A DNA stretch of 64,000 bases from QHXW01 sp035297145. GTDB taxonomy: Bacteria; Acidobacteriota; Terriglobia; Bryobacterales; Bryobacteraceae. Positions 42,636-52,355 of the stretch are shown one piece after another. Each line of letters opens with the position of its first letter. Position 1 is the first letter of the stretch. The stretch spans positions 1-64,000 of the forward strand of contig DATGZN010000113.1 of assembly GCA_035297145.1 (NCBI GenBank), written 5' to 3'. Under the pieces are notes generated by a model. The model saw only the letters and a program-made list of their open reading frames with translations, had not been told where the DNA came from and did not search any database. Made by a program: the position numbers and the translations under genes.

Positions 42636-42851
42636 CTAAGGATATTGAATGCTGATGCGCAAAGTATCGCCGGATTTCTGCCGCGCCTCCAGCATGCGCT
42701 CCTTGATCTGGCTGACAACGGCTTTCGCCGCCTGCACTTCCTCGCGGGTCTTTTGAAACCCGGGGATCCGCTTGTCGATAAATTCGTTGCGAAACAACTG
42801 ATCGGAAGCCAGAGGCAACAAAACCTCAAGTTCCGCGAACGTCAAGTGCAA
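42636..42851 (-). CDS. Small helical hypothetical protein
   Basis: This frame of 71 codons encodes a charged, mostly helical product (NEFIDKRIPGFQKTREEVQA, then AKAVVSQIKERMLEARQK). It starts at TTG, either 42851 or, with a better-spaced CAGG, 42845. The amino acid make-up looks like real protein, and the zinc-ribbon gene follows after 8 bases. No family recognised. The 160 bases between this gene and yqeY hold no other gene. Confidence 0.5.
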   Translation of the reverse strand: MHLTFAELEVLLPLASDQLFRNEFIDKRIPGFQKTREEVQAAKAVVSQIKERMLEARQKSGDTLRISIQYP

Positions 42852-43011
42852 ACCTGGGTTTTTGTTATTCGTTTTGTGGCCTGGTTTCTTGCCCTCGGGT
42901 TTGTTGTTGGAGGACAGAGTACTTTCATCATAGCAGAAGCCGGCGATTGGCGCTTGAAACCGCCCAAAAACGCCTCAAAGCACGCTTGATGGACTAGAAT
43001 AGGCTGAATCT

Positions 43012-43458
43012 ATGGCACTACTGGAACGGGTGCAGGCGGATATGACTGCGGCCATGAAGGCCAAGGATGAGGCGCGGCTGAATGCGATTCGCATGATTAA
43101 GGCGGCGCTGCAAAAACATCAAATCGATTCCATGAAGCCCCTGGACGATGCGACCGAGCAGCAGGTGCTGAAACAGCTCGTCAAGCAGCGCAGCGATGCC
43201 GCGGAGATGTTTCGCAAGGGCGGGCGCGAGGAGCAGGCGCAGAAGGAAGAGACCGAGCGAAAGCTGATCGAGAGCTACATGCCGGCGGAGGCGAGTGAAG
43301 CCGATATCGCGCAGGCCATCGACGCGGCGCTGGCCGAAACGGGCGTAACGTCGCTCAAGCAAATGGGAGTGGTGATGAAGGCCGCGCAAGCCAAGCTGGC
43401 GGGCAAGCGGGCGGATGGGAAAGCGCTGAGCGAGAAGGTGAGGTCGCGACTGCAATGA
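43012..43458 (+). CDS. yqeY: GatB/YqeY domain protein
   Basis: This 148-residue YqeY-like protein has a helical N-terminal half (MKAKDEARLNAIRMIKAALQ) and a C-terminal domain homologous to the tRNA-binding tail of GatB, with IESYMPAEASEADIAQAIDA and the GKRADGKALSEKVRSRL end. Stand-alone YqeY is thought to affect tRNA-dependent amidation, but its role is not proven. It overlaps the OPT transporter gene by 4 bases. Confidence 0.92.
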   Translation: MALLERVQADMTAAMKAKDEARLNAIRMIKAALQKHQIDSMKPLDDATEQQVLKQLVKQRSDAAEMFRKGGREEQAQKEETERKLIESYMPAEASEADIAQAIDAALAETGVTSLKQMGVVMKAAQAKLAGKRADGKALSEKVRSRLQ

Positions 43459-45464
43459 CGCCAACCGAGCGGCGGCATAAACCGTTCGTCCCCGAAAGCA
43501 TGCAGATGTCGGAGTTCACGCTCCGCGCGCTGTTTATCGGGCTCATCATGACCGTGATCCTGGGAGCCGCGAATGCATATCTGGGACTGCGCGCGGGACA
43601 GACCATTGCGGCCACTTATCCGGCGGCCGTGATCGGCATGGCGGTACTGCGCGCGTTCAAGGGTTCGATTCTGGAAGAAAACATCGCGCGCACGGCGGGA
43701 TCGATCGGCGAATCCGTGGCGGCGGGCGCGATTTTCACGGTCCCGGCGTTTGTCATCGCCAAGGTTTGGCCGTCGTTCAGCCCGGCGGATGCGTACTGGA
43801 AATCGACCGTCCTCATGACGACGGGCGGCGTCCTAGGGGTGCTGTTCTGCTCGCTGGTGCGGCGGGTGCTGGTGGAAGATCCTGAGCTGCCCTTTCCGGA
43901 ATCGGTGGCGGCGAGCGAGATTCACAAAGCGGGCCAGCATGGCGCGCGGGGTGCGAAGTATCTGTTCTGGAACATGGGATTCGGCGGTCTGGTGTATATC
44001 CTGAGCGCTTTCGGGCTTTTTGCTACCGACAAGGATTTCTCCGTGGCGGTGGGACAACTGGGAAAGAGCAGGGTGGGGCTGAGCACGGCAGGCGCGCAAT
44101 CACTAAGCACCGGCGGCATCACTATCTGGTCGGGGCCAACGATCAGCCCGGCGTTCTTTGGCGTGGGCTACATTATCGGTCCGGAGTTGGCGTCGATCAA
44201 TTTTTCAGGCAGCGTGCTGGCGTGGGGCTTGCTGATCCCGCTGCTGATTTATTTTCTTGGACCGCAGTTGCAAACCATGTTGCCGCCGGGTGCGACGGAT
44301 AATGCCGGCTGGGGCGGGTTGGCTTACGGTGTTTGGCGCTTCGTGGTGCGGCCGATCGCCGTGGGCGGGATGCTGTTCGGCTCCATCTACACTTTGTTTC
44401 GCATGCGCAAGGCGCTGACTGAGGGACTGCGCCGCGCGTTCGGTGAGTTTCGCGGCGTGAGCTTCCATAAGGCCGGGCGCACGGAGCGCTACATGAGCTC
44501 GAAGGTGGTGATCTCGCTTATCTTCGTGGTGTTTCTCTTCATGATCGCGCTGTACACATATTTTTCGGGACAAATCGTGAGCGGGATTGTGGCAGCAATC
44601 GTCATGCTGATCGTCGGATTCTTTTTCGCGACCGTGTCCGGGTATCTGGTCGGTGTGATCGGATCGTCGAACAATCCGATCTCGGGATTGACTCTTTCCA
44701 CCATCATCGTCGCCGCGCTGCTGATGCTGGCCCTGGGGGTCTCCGGCACCGGCGGCGTGCTGGCAGTGCTGGGCGTGGCGGCGGTTGTATGCGTGTCGTC
44801 CGCAGTGGCGGGCGAGCTGTTGCAGGATTTCAAGGTCGGCTACATTTTAGGCGGCACGCCAAGATCGATTCAAATTGTGGAGCTGATCGCTGTGGTCTGC
44901 GCGAGCTTGGTGATGTATTTTCCGCTGATGGTGCTCGATCGCGGAATGGGCGGCTTCGGGAGCGCCAAGCTGCCGGCGCCTCAAGCTGGACTGATGGCGT
45001 ATCTGGCGCAAGGGATCGTGGGCGGCCAGATGGCGTGGCCGCTGGTGATCGTGGGTGTGCTGATGGGCTTTGCGCTTGTGCTGGTGCGCGTGAAAAGCCC
45101 GATGCTGGTGGCGATCGGCATGTATCTACCGCTGGGCACGATGTTCGCCATCTTCGCGGGCGGCATGATTCGCTGGTTGACCGACACGATGAGCAAGCGG
45201 CGCGGGCACAACGACGCACAGCGCGCGCGCGTGGATAACGTGGGCATACTAGCGGCGTCCGGATTGATTGCCGGCGAGGCGCTGCTCGGGCTCGTGACAG
45301 CGACATTCAACTTCTTCGAGAAGCCGCTGATGCAGGTGTTCGCGAACCCTTCTTACGCCGTCGGAGTCGGGGTGATGGTGCTGATTGCTTTCGTACTGGT
45401 CCGTTATCCGCTGGCGAACGCGGGCCGTCCCGATGAACCAGCGCCGCCCACGGCGATGATGTAG
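43455..45464 (+). CDS. OPT family oligopeptide transporter
   Basis: This 669-residue protein has about 14-16 membrane helices. It starts at an ATGA overlap with yqeY. The family blocks are ELTLR-type (here SEFTLRALFIGLIMTVILGA), AYLGLRAGQTIAATYPAAVI and IGSSNNPISGLTLSTIIVAA. OPT proteins import small peptides or metal chelates with protons; bacterial members of this length are usually annotated as peptide transporters. Coupling to a tRNA-related gene is probably only co-expression. Confidence 0.92.
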   Translation: MTPTERRHKPFVPESMQMSEFTLRALFIGLIMTVILGAANAYLGLRAGQTIAATYPAAVIGMAVLRAFKGSILEENIARTAGSIGESVAAGAIFTVPAFVIAKVWPSFSPADAYWKSTVLMTTGGVLGVLFCSLVRRVLVEDPELPFPESVAASEIHKAGQHGARGAKYLFWNMGFGGLVYILSAFGLFATDKDFSVAVGQLGKSRVGLSTAGAQSLSTGGITIWSGPTISPAFFGVGYIIGPELASINFSGSVLAWGLLIPLLIYFLGPQLQTMLPPGATDNAGWGGLAYGVWRFVVRPIAVGGMLFGSIYTLFRMRKALTEGLRRAFGEFRGVSFHKAGRTERYMSSKVVISLIFVVFLFMIALYTYFSGQIVSGIVAAIVMLIVGFFFATVSGYLVGVIGSSNNPISGLTLSTIIVAALLMLALGVSGTGGVLAVLGVAAVVCVSSAVAGELLQDFKVGYILGGTPRSIQIVELIAVVCASLVMYFPLMVLDRGMGGFGSAKLPAPQAGLMAYLAQGIVGGQMAWPLVIVGVLMGFALVLVRVKSPMLVAIGMYLPLGTMFAIFAGGMIRWLTDTMSKRRGHNDAQRARVDNVGILAASGLIAGEALLGLVTATFNFFEKPLMQVFANPSYAVGVGVMVLIAFVLVRYPLANAGRPDEPAPPTAMM

Positions 45465-45480
45465 ATATTCACTGAGTCGG

Positions 45481-45708
45481 ATGACAATAATCATCGACAA
45501 ACAGCGTTTGATCGACCTGAAGCGGCTCGCTGCAGAGCGTCGGATGACACTTTCCGCGATCGTGGACGAGTTTCTCCGAGATGGTCTCGCAAGGTCAGCT
45601 AGCAAGAAGCAAAAGCCGAAATTGCTCCCGCGCGGCAAGAACATGGGCCGCATGCTGGTAGACATCGCGAACCGTGGCCGGCGGTCCGACGTGTTGGCCG
45701 GTCGGTGA
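45481..45708 (+). CDS. Orphan antitoxin-like ribbon-helix-helix protein
   Basis: This 75-residue protein has an N-terminal segment TIIIDKQRLIDLKRLAAERR followed by MTLSAIVDEFLRDGL, the strand-helix-helix pattern of VapB/CopG-type antitoxins. The C-terminal half is basic (SKKQKPKLLPRGKNMGRM) and could be the toxin-binding tail. No toxin gene follows: only 29 bases separate it from the convergent TPR gene. It is 16 bases after the OPT gene. Either the toxin was lost or this is a free-standing DNA-binding protein. Confidence 0.65.
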   Translation: MTIIIDKQRLIDLKRLAAERRMTLSAIVDEFLRDGLARSASKKQKPKLLPRGKNMGRMLVDIANRGRRSDVLAGR

Positions 45709-45737
45709 AAAATAGCGGTAGCCTTACGCGGTGCCCG

Positions 45738-47084
45738 CTACTGGCTTTTTAGATACTCCACGATCTCAAATTGGCGCTTGGCGAGTGTGGCCTGTCCGGA
45801 TTTGCGGTATGCCAAAGCGAGCTGATAGTAGGCGCTCGAATCGGCCGGGCGCAATTCGATGGCTCGGCGCAAACTGGCGATGGCCTCCGGCACTTTGTTC
45901 ATGCGGAGGCAGACTTTGCCGCGCAGATACCAGACGTCGTAATCGTCCGGCGATGTTTTATCAGCTAAAGCGAGTTCCTCCGAGACGCGCGGGGCATCAA
46001 CCGGTTCGTCGTTCAGCAGGGATTGCGCGATCGCCAGGTGCACCATGGGGTAGTCCGGCTTGCGCGCGGCGAGCGCGCGCAGAGTCTCAGTCGCGAGCTT
46101 GGGTTGACCCATTTTGCCGTAGGCATCGGCGAGCGTCGGGTAGGCCTCTAGTTCGTCCGGCGAATTGCGGATCACTTCCGCGAGGATCTGGCTGGCCTGA
46201 GCGTACTTTTCCACGGCAACCAGGTCCGCGCCGAGAGCCAGCCGAATTTTCTGTGAACCCGCAATTTGTTTGCTGCCCTGATCCAGAACCTCGACCGCAG
46301 CCTGGGCGTTTTGCTGCTTTCCGTAGACGCGTGCTAGGTACAGATAGAGATCCTCACGCGCGGGAGCAAGCTCGCTAGCCCGCTTGAGATGTTCGATGGC
46401 CTCGGGGAACTGCTTCAGATTTTCGTAGGCCAAGCCGGCGACCGTCGCGCCCGAAGCTCGCACGTCGGCGGGAAGCCCCGATTGCTGCTCGACGGCCTGC
46501 CCGTGCTGCGCGGCGTCCCCAAAAGCGCCGGCGTTATTCTCGATGACCGCGAGCGTCAGGACGGACTCGATATCCGGAACGCCACTTTGCTCGAAGCGCA
46601 GCGCTTCGGCCAGAGCCAGATCGAGCCGGTTCTGATGCAAGAGATCCTTAACAAACTCGGCGTGCAGCTTCCCGGCGCGTGGGAAGCGGTCCGCGGCCAG
46701 CCTGAGGAACTCCTTCACTTGATCCGGATGCGGCGACTGCAAGCTGATTTTCACCAGCATGGCCAACGGCAGCGGATAATCCGGGCGGAGGCGATCTGCC
46801 TCTTTCAGAAACTCGATCGCGCTCGGGAGATTTCCGGCAGCCAGAGCGCCAATGGCGGTACCGTACAGCGTGTAATACATGCGGAGGTCGTCGGGAGCCA
46901 GGCAAGCGCCTTGGCGAAAATCTTCGGCGGATTGAGCGTACTCACCGTTACGGAACTCCACTTGGGCCTTCTTGTCCAGCTCGTGGAAGCGGTCGCGGGT
47001 GTCGGGCGAGTCGAGATCCGCAGTCGGGCAGTCGGAGGCGCAGGCACAAGCCGAAGCCACGAGCGCCAGACAAATCAGCCTCAT
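45738..47084 (-). CDS. Secreted tetratricopeptide repeat protein
   Basis: With the start at 47084 there are 448 residues: a signal peptide (MRLICLALVASACACA) followed by about ten TPR-like helical repeats, for example AGLAYENLKQFPEAIEHLKR, YAQASQILAEVIRNSPDELE and CLRMNKVPEAIASLRRAIEL. An ATG 18 bases upstream is an alternative. Such all-TPR exported proteins act as scaffolds; the partner is unknown. It lies 55 bases downstream of the KGGYVPVF-domain gene on the same strand, so they may be expressed together. Confidence 0.8.
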   Translation of the reverse strand: MRLICLALVASACACASDCPTADLDSPDTRDRFHELDKKAQVEFRNGEYAQSAEDFRQGACLAPDDLRMYYTLYGTAIGALAAGNLPSAIEFLKEADRLRPDYPLPLAMLVKISLQSPHPDQVKEFLRLAADRFPRAGKLHAEFVKDLLHQNRLDLALAEALRFEQSGVPDIESVLTLAVIENNAGAFGDAAQHGQAVEQQSGLPADVRASGATVAGLAYENLKQFPEAIEHLKRASELAPAREDLYLYLARVYGKQQNAQAAVEVLDQGSKQIAGSQKIRLALGADLVAVEKYAQASQILAEVIRNSPDELEAYPTLADAYGKMGQPKLATETLRALAARKPDYPMVHLAIAQSLLNDEPVDAPRVSEELALADKTSPDDYDVWYLRGKVCLRMNKVPEAIASLRRAIELRPADSSAYYQLALAYRKSGQATLAKRQFEIVEYLKSQ

Positions 47085-47139
47085 CGGTGCGTCCCACGCC
47101 ATCTTAACAGCCTACGGCGAAGCTTGCCTTGCGGCGATG

Positions 47140-48492
47140 TTAGCGGGCGTCTGGAGCGGGGCGCAGGGCGATGGCCGAACTTTCGACGGGCAGGGCATCG
47201 CGCACATTCACCTGTACCAGGATTTCCCAATTCGCAGGGAAGGGCTTGCCGGGAGCCGCGGCGCGCATGCGATTGTAGACGAACTTCATCTTTTCCGGGT
47301 TCGAAAAGAACTCACCCACGCCTGCGGTGCCGGCGCTCGAGCATCCCGCCATGAGGAGCATATTGAAGCCGTATGGTGAAGCTGCCATGCGGATGACGCC
47401 ATAATCGGTGACGGCGCCCGGGTTGGCGTGCGGCACGTATGCTTGCTGCTCGCCGGGCAGCGGCTTCAGATTTTCGACCCCGTTTTCGTCGAAATTGAAA
47501 TTCGCCTTGACGATGTTCTGATAGGTCCAGTCGTTGATTTGCGGGCCGCCGAGGAGAATCAGGTCGCCTTTCTGGACGTGGTCCCAGCTCAGGAACCGCC
47601 CTTGCGTCAGCCGGACCGGGCGTTGCAAAGATTGCATCAGCCGCCCGATGTAGAAAGCTGTGACCGCCTCTCCCATTCCGGTGTAGTCTTCGCGCGTCGA
47701 GCGCAGGAAGTGAAAGGGCTGGTTCCGGTCCACATTATTCAGCGCGTCATCGAAGTTTGCTTTGAGCTCCTTAGGCGCGCGGATGGTGAGGCCGGGAAGA
47801 GTGGGGTTCGGCTGATTGGTCGCGGAGCCGTAATAAAGCACTACCTTAGGGTTGCTGATCACGAGAAGGGTTTCGCGATTCGGAGTCGCACCCAGCTTGC
47901 CGAGCAACTCGCTGTAGAAAGAGTAGTCCTCGGCGGAAGCGGCGGGGCGAATGCCGGGCTGCGCCTCCACGCGCTGGTGCAACCGCCGGTTCTCGACTCC
48001 CAGCCACAAGACAGCGGCCGTTAGAATGGCGAAGCCGGCAACCAGAACCAGTTTGCGGCCGGAGGGTGCATGAAGTTTAGTCTCTAATTGGGGAACTGCC
48101 GCCGGTTCAACGAGTTCCAGGGATGCGATCTCGCGCGGCTTAAAAACCGGTACGTACCCGCCCTTCGGGACCTCGATCAGAAGCGGCTCGTTTCGGCCAT
48201 CGCCGGCGAAGTACGTTTCCAGACGTTTGCGAAGTTCCCGAGCTTCCACACGCACGATGTTGTCTTCGTTGAGGTTGTAGTCGGCGGGGCGGCCGAAGAC
48301 GCGAGTTCCGATGCGTAGCTCGCGCACGTTTTCCAGGCGGCCGAGAAGCGCGTTTTCGCAAATGTAGAGAAGGAATGCGCGGAGCTTCGGGCAGTTACGG
48401 AAATTGGAAGCGTCGGCGACTCTTTGCGCCAGTTCCCAGCGCGGGTCCGTGAGGGAATAGGCGGTAAGCGGGGTGGGTGCTACTTCCTTCAT
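47140..48492 (-). CDS. Membrane protein with KGGYVPVF N-terminal domain and unknown extracytoplasmic domain
   Basis: This 450-residue protein carries the same N-terminal domain as the propeller protein at 669-2861: IGTRVFGRPADYNLNEDNIV, then VEARELRKRLETYF and VPKGGYVPVFKP (about 20-115). One membrane helix (about 148-166) follows. The outer domain (about 190-450) contains ETLLVISNPKVVLYYGSATN and GDLILLGGPQINDWTYQNIV and is not one I recognise; its alternating hydrophobic strands suggest an alpha/beta fold. The architecture is again that of a membrane-spanning one-component sensor. It probably leads the TPR gene downstream. The ATG at 48492 has no strong ribosome binding site. Confidence 0.75.
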   Translation of the reverse strand: MKEVAPTPLTAYSLTDPRWELAQRVADASNFRNCPKLRAFLLYICENALLGRLENVRELRIGTRVFGRPADYNLNEDNIVRVEARELRKRLETYFAGDGRNEPLLIEVPKGGYVPVFKPREIASLELVEPAAVPQLETKLHAPSGRKLVLVAGFAILTAAVLWLGVENRRLHQRVEAQPGIRPAASAEDYSFYSELLGKLGATPNRETLLVISNPKVVLYYGSATNQPNPTLPGLTIRAPKELKANFDDALNNVDRNQPFHFLRSTREDYTGMGEAVTAFYIGRLMQSLQRPVRLTQGRFLSWDHVQKGDLILLGGPQINDWTYQNIVKANFNFDENGVENLKPLPGEQQAYVPHANPGAVTDYGVIRMAASPYGFNMLLMAGCSSAGTAGVGEFFSNPEKMKFVYNRMRAAAPGKPFPANWEILVQVNVRDALPVESSAIALRPAPDAR

Positions 48493-48580
48493 TTTAGGGC
48501 TACGCCCCGTAAGATTACTGTAAGCTCGACCAGTTTTCGCGAGTATATCACGGCCGACGGCTCCAGCCTTGCGCGGCCCT

Positions 48581-48598
48581 ACTAGGGGATGTCCTAGT
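48581..48598. promoter_or_regulatory. 6-6-6 inverted repeat in a divergent control region
   Basis: ACTAGG and CCTAGT flank six bases, a dyad of the size of an operator half-site pair. It lies 88 bases from the KGGYVPVF-domain gene start and 165 bases from the TonB receptor start. It could serve either. Chance occurrence is quite possible. Confidence 0.25.
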
Positions 48599-48702
48599 CG
48601 ATGTAACAGCGCAGTCAGGCGCAGCTCCTACCGTAAACTCACTGTGAGTTCCCCTTGAATAGTCAACGAACCTGCGGGAAGATCCATCAAATTGTGCCCG
48701 GA

Positions 48703-48718
48703 TAGTATGGACATACTA
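48703..48718 (+). promoter_or_regulatory. 16-bp dyad upstream of the TonB-dependent receptor
   Basis: TAGTATG-GA-CATACTA is a perfect 7-2-7 inverted repeat, 45 bases before the receptor start codon, in the position of an operator or of sequence overlapping the promoter. The regulator is unknown. Confidence 0.4.
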
Positions 48719-48763
48719 GATCCGCATGCACGTCGAGTCTCGCGCGTCTGAAAGAGTGAAGCG

Positions 48764-51700
48764 ATGAAAGTCTTGTTTAGAGCGATGGTGTTGACGGTCA
48801 CGGCGCTTGGGGTCTTGTTTGCGCAAGGCGAGCGCGGCGCGATCACGGGATTAATCACGGATCCGAGCGGGGCCGCGATGCCCAACGTTGAGGTGGTGGC
48901 GAGGGACGTAAAGACGGGCGTCGAATTCAAGACGACGACGGCGTCGGCTGGCCTTTACCGCATTCCATATATGCCACCGTCGAATTATCGCGTGACAGCG
49001 ACGCTGACAGGCTTCAAGACGGCCATTATCGAACCGGTGGAAGTGGCGGCATCGGCCGTTGTGACGGCCAACGTCACGATGCAAGTAGGCGATGTTTCCC
49101 AGAGCCTCACGGTCAACGCGGAGGCCACGCACCTGGACACGTCCACTTCGCAGGTGGGGTACTCGGTATCGCCCGAGGAATTCCACGCCTGGCCGCTCGA
49201 CAGCGGGGATTGCGGCCAGCGCCAGATCCAAGCCTTCATCTTCAACAGCCTGCCCGGAGCTATTGGATGCTCCTTTCAGGGATCGATCAACGGAGGCCCC
49301 ACATTTTCCCACGAGGTCCTGATCGACGGGATATCGATCGGCCGCGCGGACATCGCGGGCGACACCGCGGAATACACGCCCAGCGTGGACGCCGTCAGCG
49401 ATTTCACGCTGCAAACCGGCGCGTTGAGCGCGCAGTATGGCGGAGGCCTGACGGCGGTTGCCAATTTCAATATCAAATCGGGGACCAATCAATACCACGG
49501 CACGATTTACGATTACATTCTGAACAATGCGCTCGACGCCAATTCGTTTGCTAACAATGCGCTGGGAGTTTCGAAAAACGCCAATCCCTTCCGGCAGAAC
49601 AATTTCGGCACCGATTTTGGCGGGCCGGTGCTCTTTCCGAAGCTTTACAACGGGAAGAACAAAACCTTCGTCTTCTTCAGCTATGAAGGGACCCGCACGA
49701 CGACTGAGGGCATCACAGCCCTGCGGACCCTTCCCACTTCGGATTTTAAGGACGGCAACTTTTCCAGTCTTCTGAATCCAGCGTTCACGGGCAATGCCAA
49801 CTCAGGGACTGTCATCGGCACCGATGCGGCCGGCAACCCGGTGACCTTTGGAACGATCTACGACCCGCACAGCACTACGCAAGTGGCGAACGGATTCGTG
49901 CGGACCCCGTTTCCGGGGAACATCATCCCTCCCACGGACATCAGTAAAGTTTCGGCGGCGATTTTGGCGCAGGCCCCCATTCCCAATCCGGTTCTTGGCA
50001 CGTTTCTGCACAACTATCCGGGCGTCGACAACCAGCCGATATTCACGTTGGACACCTACAGCGGAAAGCTGGATCACATTATCAACGCCAATAACCGCGT
50101 GACCGTGTTCGTCAACTCCAACGAGCGAAACAGATTCAACGGCGACAGAAATTCGTACCAGCCGATACCGGGAAGCGTTTCCGGGCCGTTTGCGGCGCAA
50201 GATATTCATGGAACCATGGTGCGCGCAACCGAAGATTGGACCATCGCGGCACACTGGTTGAACCATTTTGGCTTCGGATATAACCGGTTCCTGAATTCCA
50301 ATAACTCGATTTCGCTGGGCCAGGACTGGCCGAGCAAACTGGGACTCACGGGCGTGGCGGAAACGACCTTTCCTCAGGTGACCTTCACGGGAACAACCGT
50401 GCAGGGCGGCTCGTTGGTCATGCTGGGCCGCAGCAACGCCGGCGACGAACCGAACGGCAGCTACATCGCGCAGAACGATACCACCTGGATTCACGGGACG
50501 CACAATTTCCGGTTCGGAACGGAGATCCGCAAGTATTTCTACAATCAAGACCCGATAGGAAACACCACGGGCACCTTCACATTCAGTCCCGATCAAACCG
50601 CCGATCCAAGCAACCTGCAGTCCACCGGCTTTGCGTTCGCCAGCTTCTTGCTAGGTGCGCCGGGTAAGACTTCGCAGAATATTTCACCGGTTCTGCCGCA
50701 GTCGCGATGGTGGAACCCGGCATTCTATGTGACCGATGACTGGAAGGTGAGCCGCCGGCTGACGCTCAATCTGGGTTTCCGTTGGGACATCATCGGCGGA
50801 TTGTACGAGCTCAACCACAGGTCGTCGGGCTTTGATCCAACGCTTCCTAACCCGGGCGCGGATGGCTATCCTGGGGCGCTGATCTTCTTGAGCCAGTTGC
50901 ATCGCAATTCGTTCCAAAACACATACTGGAAGGGGTTCGGCCCGCGTGCCGGGTTTGCATACCAGATCAGCCCATGGATGGTATTGCGGGGCGGCTACGG
51001 AATCAATTATTCACCTCCGATTTCCAACGGTTTCGGCCTGGCGAGTATCGACGGGTACGACGGTTCGAACAATTTTCAAACCAGCAAGCGCGACCCGGTG
51101 TTTTACTGGGACAACGGCTACCCGGCGTACACCCACACACTCCCGGTTATCGACCCGACCTTGGATAATGGCAACGGGATCAACTACATCGCCGGCAACT
51201 CCAACCGGCAGCCTTATGCGCAGAACTACACGCTCGGATTCCAGTTCCTGTTGCCTAAAAACACGACGCTCTCAGCGAATTACGTGGGAAATAAGGGCAC
51301 GCGGCTGGACGCGCAGCCGTTTAACAACCTAAACCAGCTCAATCCGAAGTATCTGGCACTGGGAGATGCATTGCTGGACGACATCAGCCAGCATCCGAAC
51401 ATCCCGTTGCCGTATCCCAGCTTCACGGGGACAGTGGCGCAGGCGCTGCTGCCCTATCCGCAATATGCCGGTGGCGGGGTGATTTCGCAATTCCCGTATT
51501 GGGGGACTTCACATTACGATTCGGCCCAGTTGCTGGTGACGCATCGGACCGGGAAGGGGCTCAGCTTTCTGGTCGCCTATGCGTTTCAGAAGACTTTGAC
51601 GGATACTTCGGCCGCCTTGGCTTACTACGGCTACTCGCAGGACGTTTATAACCGGAAACTGGAGAAATCGGTCGCCAGCTTCGACCGCCCACAGGTTTTG

Positions 51701-52276
51701 AAGGTGACGTGGATTTACGAACTCCCGTTTGGTCGAGGCAAGCAATTCCTGAATCATGGCGGTGTGTTGAACCAGGTGGTGGGCGGATGGACGGCTACGG
51801 GAATCCAAATCTACCAATCTGGTGATCCGCTACTGATCGAGTCCGGGCTGAGCGGCGCTGGTTACTGGTTCAATGGAGACGTTCGCGGCGATGTACTGAC
51901 CGGAGTTCCCCTCAAGGTCCCCTTGTCGGGACCATTCGATTTCGCCGGAGGTACCGGGATTGGATATCTGAATCCCGCGGCATACGCCGAGCCGCCCACA
52001 ACCCCAAACGGTGTGGTGCTGCGGCCTGGCACGGCGCCCCACTACCTTGGCAACGTTCGCGGTCCTAGAAACCCGACCGAGAACTTCGGTTTCTTCAAGG
52101 ACTTCCCGTTCCGCGAGGGCATGTTCTTTCAAATCCGCTGCGATCTGTTGAATGCGTTCAACCGGGCGGGGCTGGGGGACCCGGATACGAACCTCAGCGA
52201 TCCCACGTTTGGGAGGATTCTGAACGCGGGTCAGGGGCCGCGACGCATCCAGGTAGCAGGGCGATTTACGTTCTGA
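48764..52276 (+). CDS. Oar-like TonB-dependent outer membrane receptor
   Basis: This 1170-residue protein has a signal peptide (VLFRAMVLTVTALGVLFA), an N-terminal carboxypeptidase-regulatory-like domain (about 25-110, GERGAITGLITDPSGAAMPN), a plug domain (about 115-240), and a very long beta-barrel ending in RFTF with the terminal Phe expected of outer membrane proteins. This is the Oar/SusC-like layout that Acidobacteria hold in many copies, thought to take up polymers or glycan pieces with energy from TonB. No SusD-type lipoprotein gene accompanies it. A palindrome 45 bases upstream may control it. The substrate is unknown. Confidence 0.9.
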   Translation: MKVLFRAMVLTVTALGVLFAQGERGAITGLITDPSGAAMPNVEVVARDVKTGVEFKTTTASAGLYRIPYMPPSNYRVTATLTGFKTAIIEPVEVAASAVVTANVTMQVGDVSQSLTVNAEATHLDTSTSQVGYSVSPEEFHAWPLDSGDCGQRQIQAFIFNSLPGAIGCSFQGSINGGPTFSHEVLIDGISIGRADIAGDTAEYTPSVDAVSDFTLQTGALSAQYGGGLTAVANFNIKSGTNQYHGTIYDYILNNALDANSFANNALGVSKNANPFRQNNFGTDFGGPVLFPKLYNGKNKTFVFFSYEGTRTTTEGITALRTLPTSDFKDGNFSSLLNPAFTGNANSGTVIGTDAAGNPVTFGTIYDPHSTTQVANGFVRTPFPGNIIPPTDISKVSAAILAQAPIPNPVLGTFLHNYPGVDNQPIFTLDTYSGKLDHIINANNRVTVFVNSNERNRFNGDRNSYQPIPGSVSGPFAAQDIHGTMVRATEDWTIAAHWLNHFGFGYNRFLNSNNSISLGQDWPSKLGLTGVAETTFPQVTFTGTTVQGGSLVMLGRSNAGDEPNGSYIAQNDTTWIHGTHNFRFGTEIRKYFYNQDPIGNTTGTFTFSPDQTADPSNLQSTGFAFASFLLGAPGKTSQNISPVLPQSRWWNPAFYVTDDWKVSRRLTLNLGFRWDIIGGLYELNHRSSGFDPTLPNPGADGYPGALIFLSQLHRNSFQNTYWKGFGPRAGFAYQISPWMVLRGGYGINYSPPISNGFGLASIDGYDGSNNFQTSKRDPVFYWDNGYPAYTHTLPVIDPTLDNGNGINYIAGNSNRQPYAQNYTLGFQFLLPKNTTLSANYVGNKGTRLDAQPFNNLNQLNPKYLALGDALLDDISQHPNIPLPYPSFTGTVAQALLPYPQYAGGGVISQFPYWGTSHYDSAQLLVTHRTGKGLSFLVAYAFQKTLTDTSAALAYYGYSQDVYNRKLEKSVASFDRPQVLKVTWIYELPFGRGKQFLNHGGVLNQVVGGWTATGIQIYQSGDPLLIESGLSGAGYWFNGDVRGDVLTGVPLKVPLSGPFDFAGGTGIGYLNPAAYAEPPTTPNGVVLRPGTAPHYLGNVRGPRNPTENFGFFKDFPFREGMFFQIRCDLLNAFNRAGLGDPDTNLSDPTFGRILNAGQGPRRIQVAGRFTF

Positions 52277-52355
52277 GCGCAAGATGAAAACAGGCGCCTG
52301 GTCTCTGGACGGGCGCCGGTTCCGCACGCCGCGACTGATATCCTGAGCTCATAAG

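Noticed and set aside
46389..47354. 321-codon plus-strand frame
   Set aside because: Antisense to the TPR gene; no domain and no start signal.
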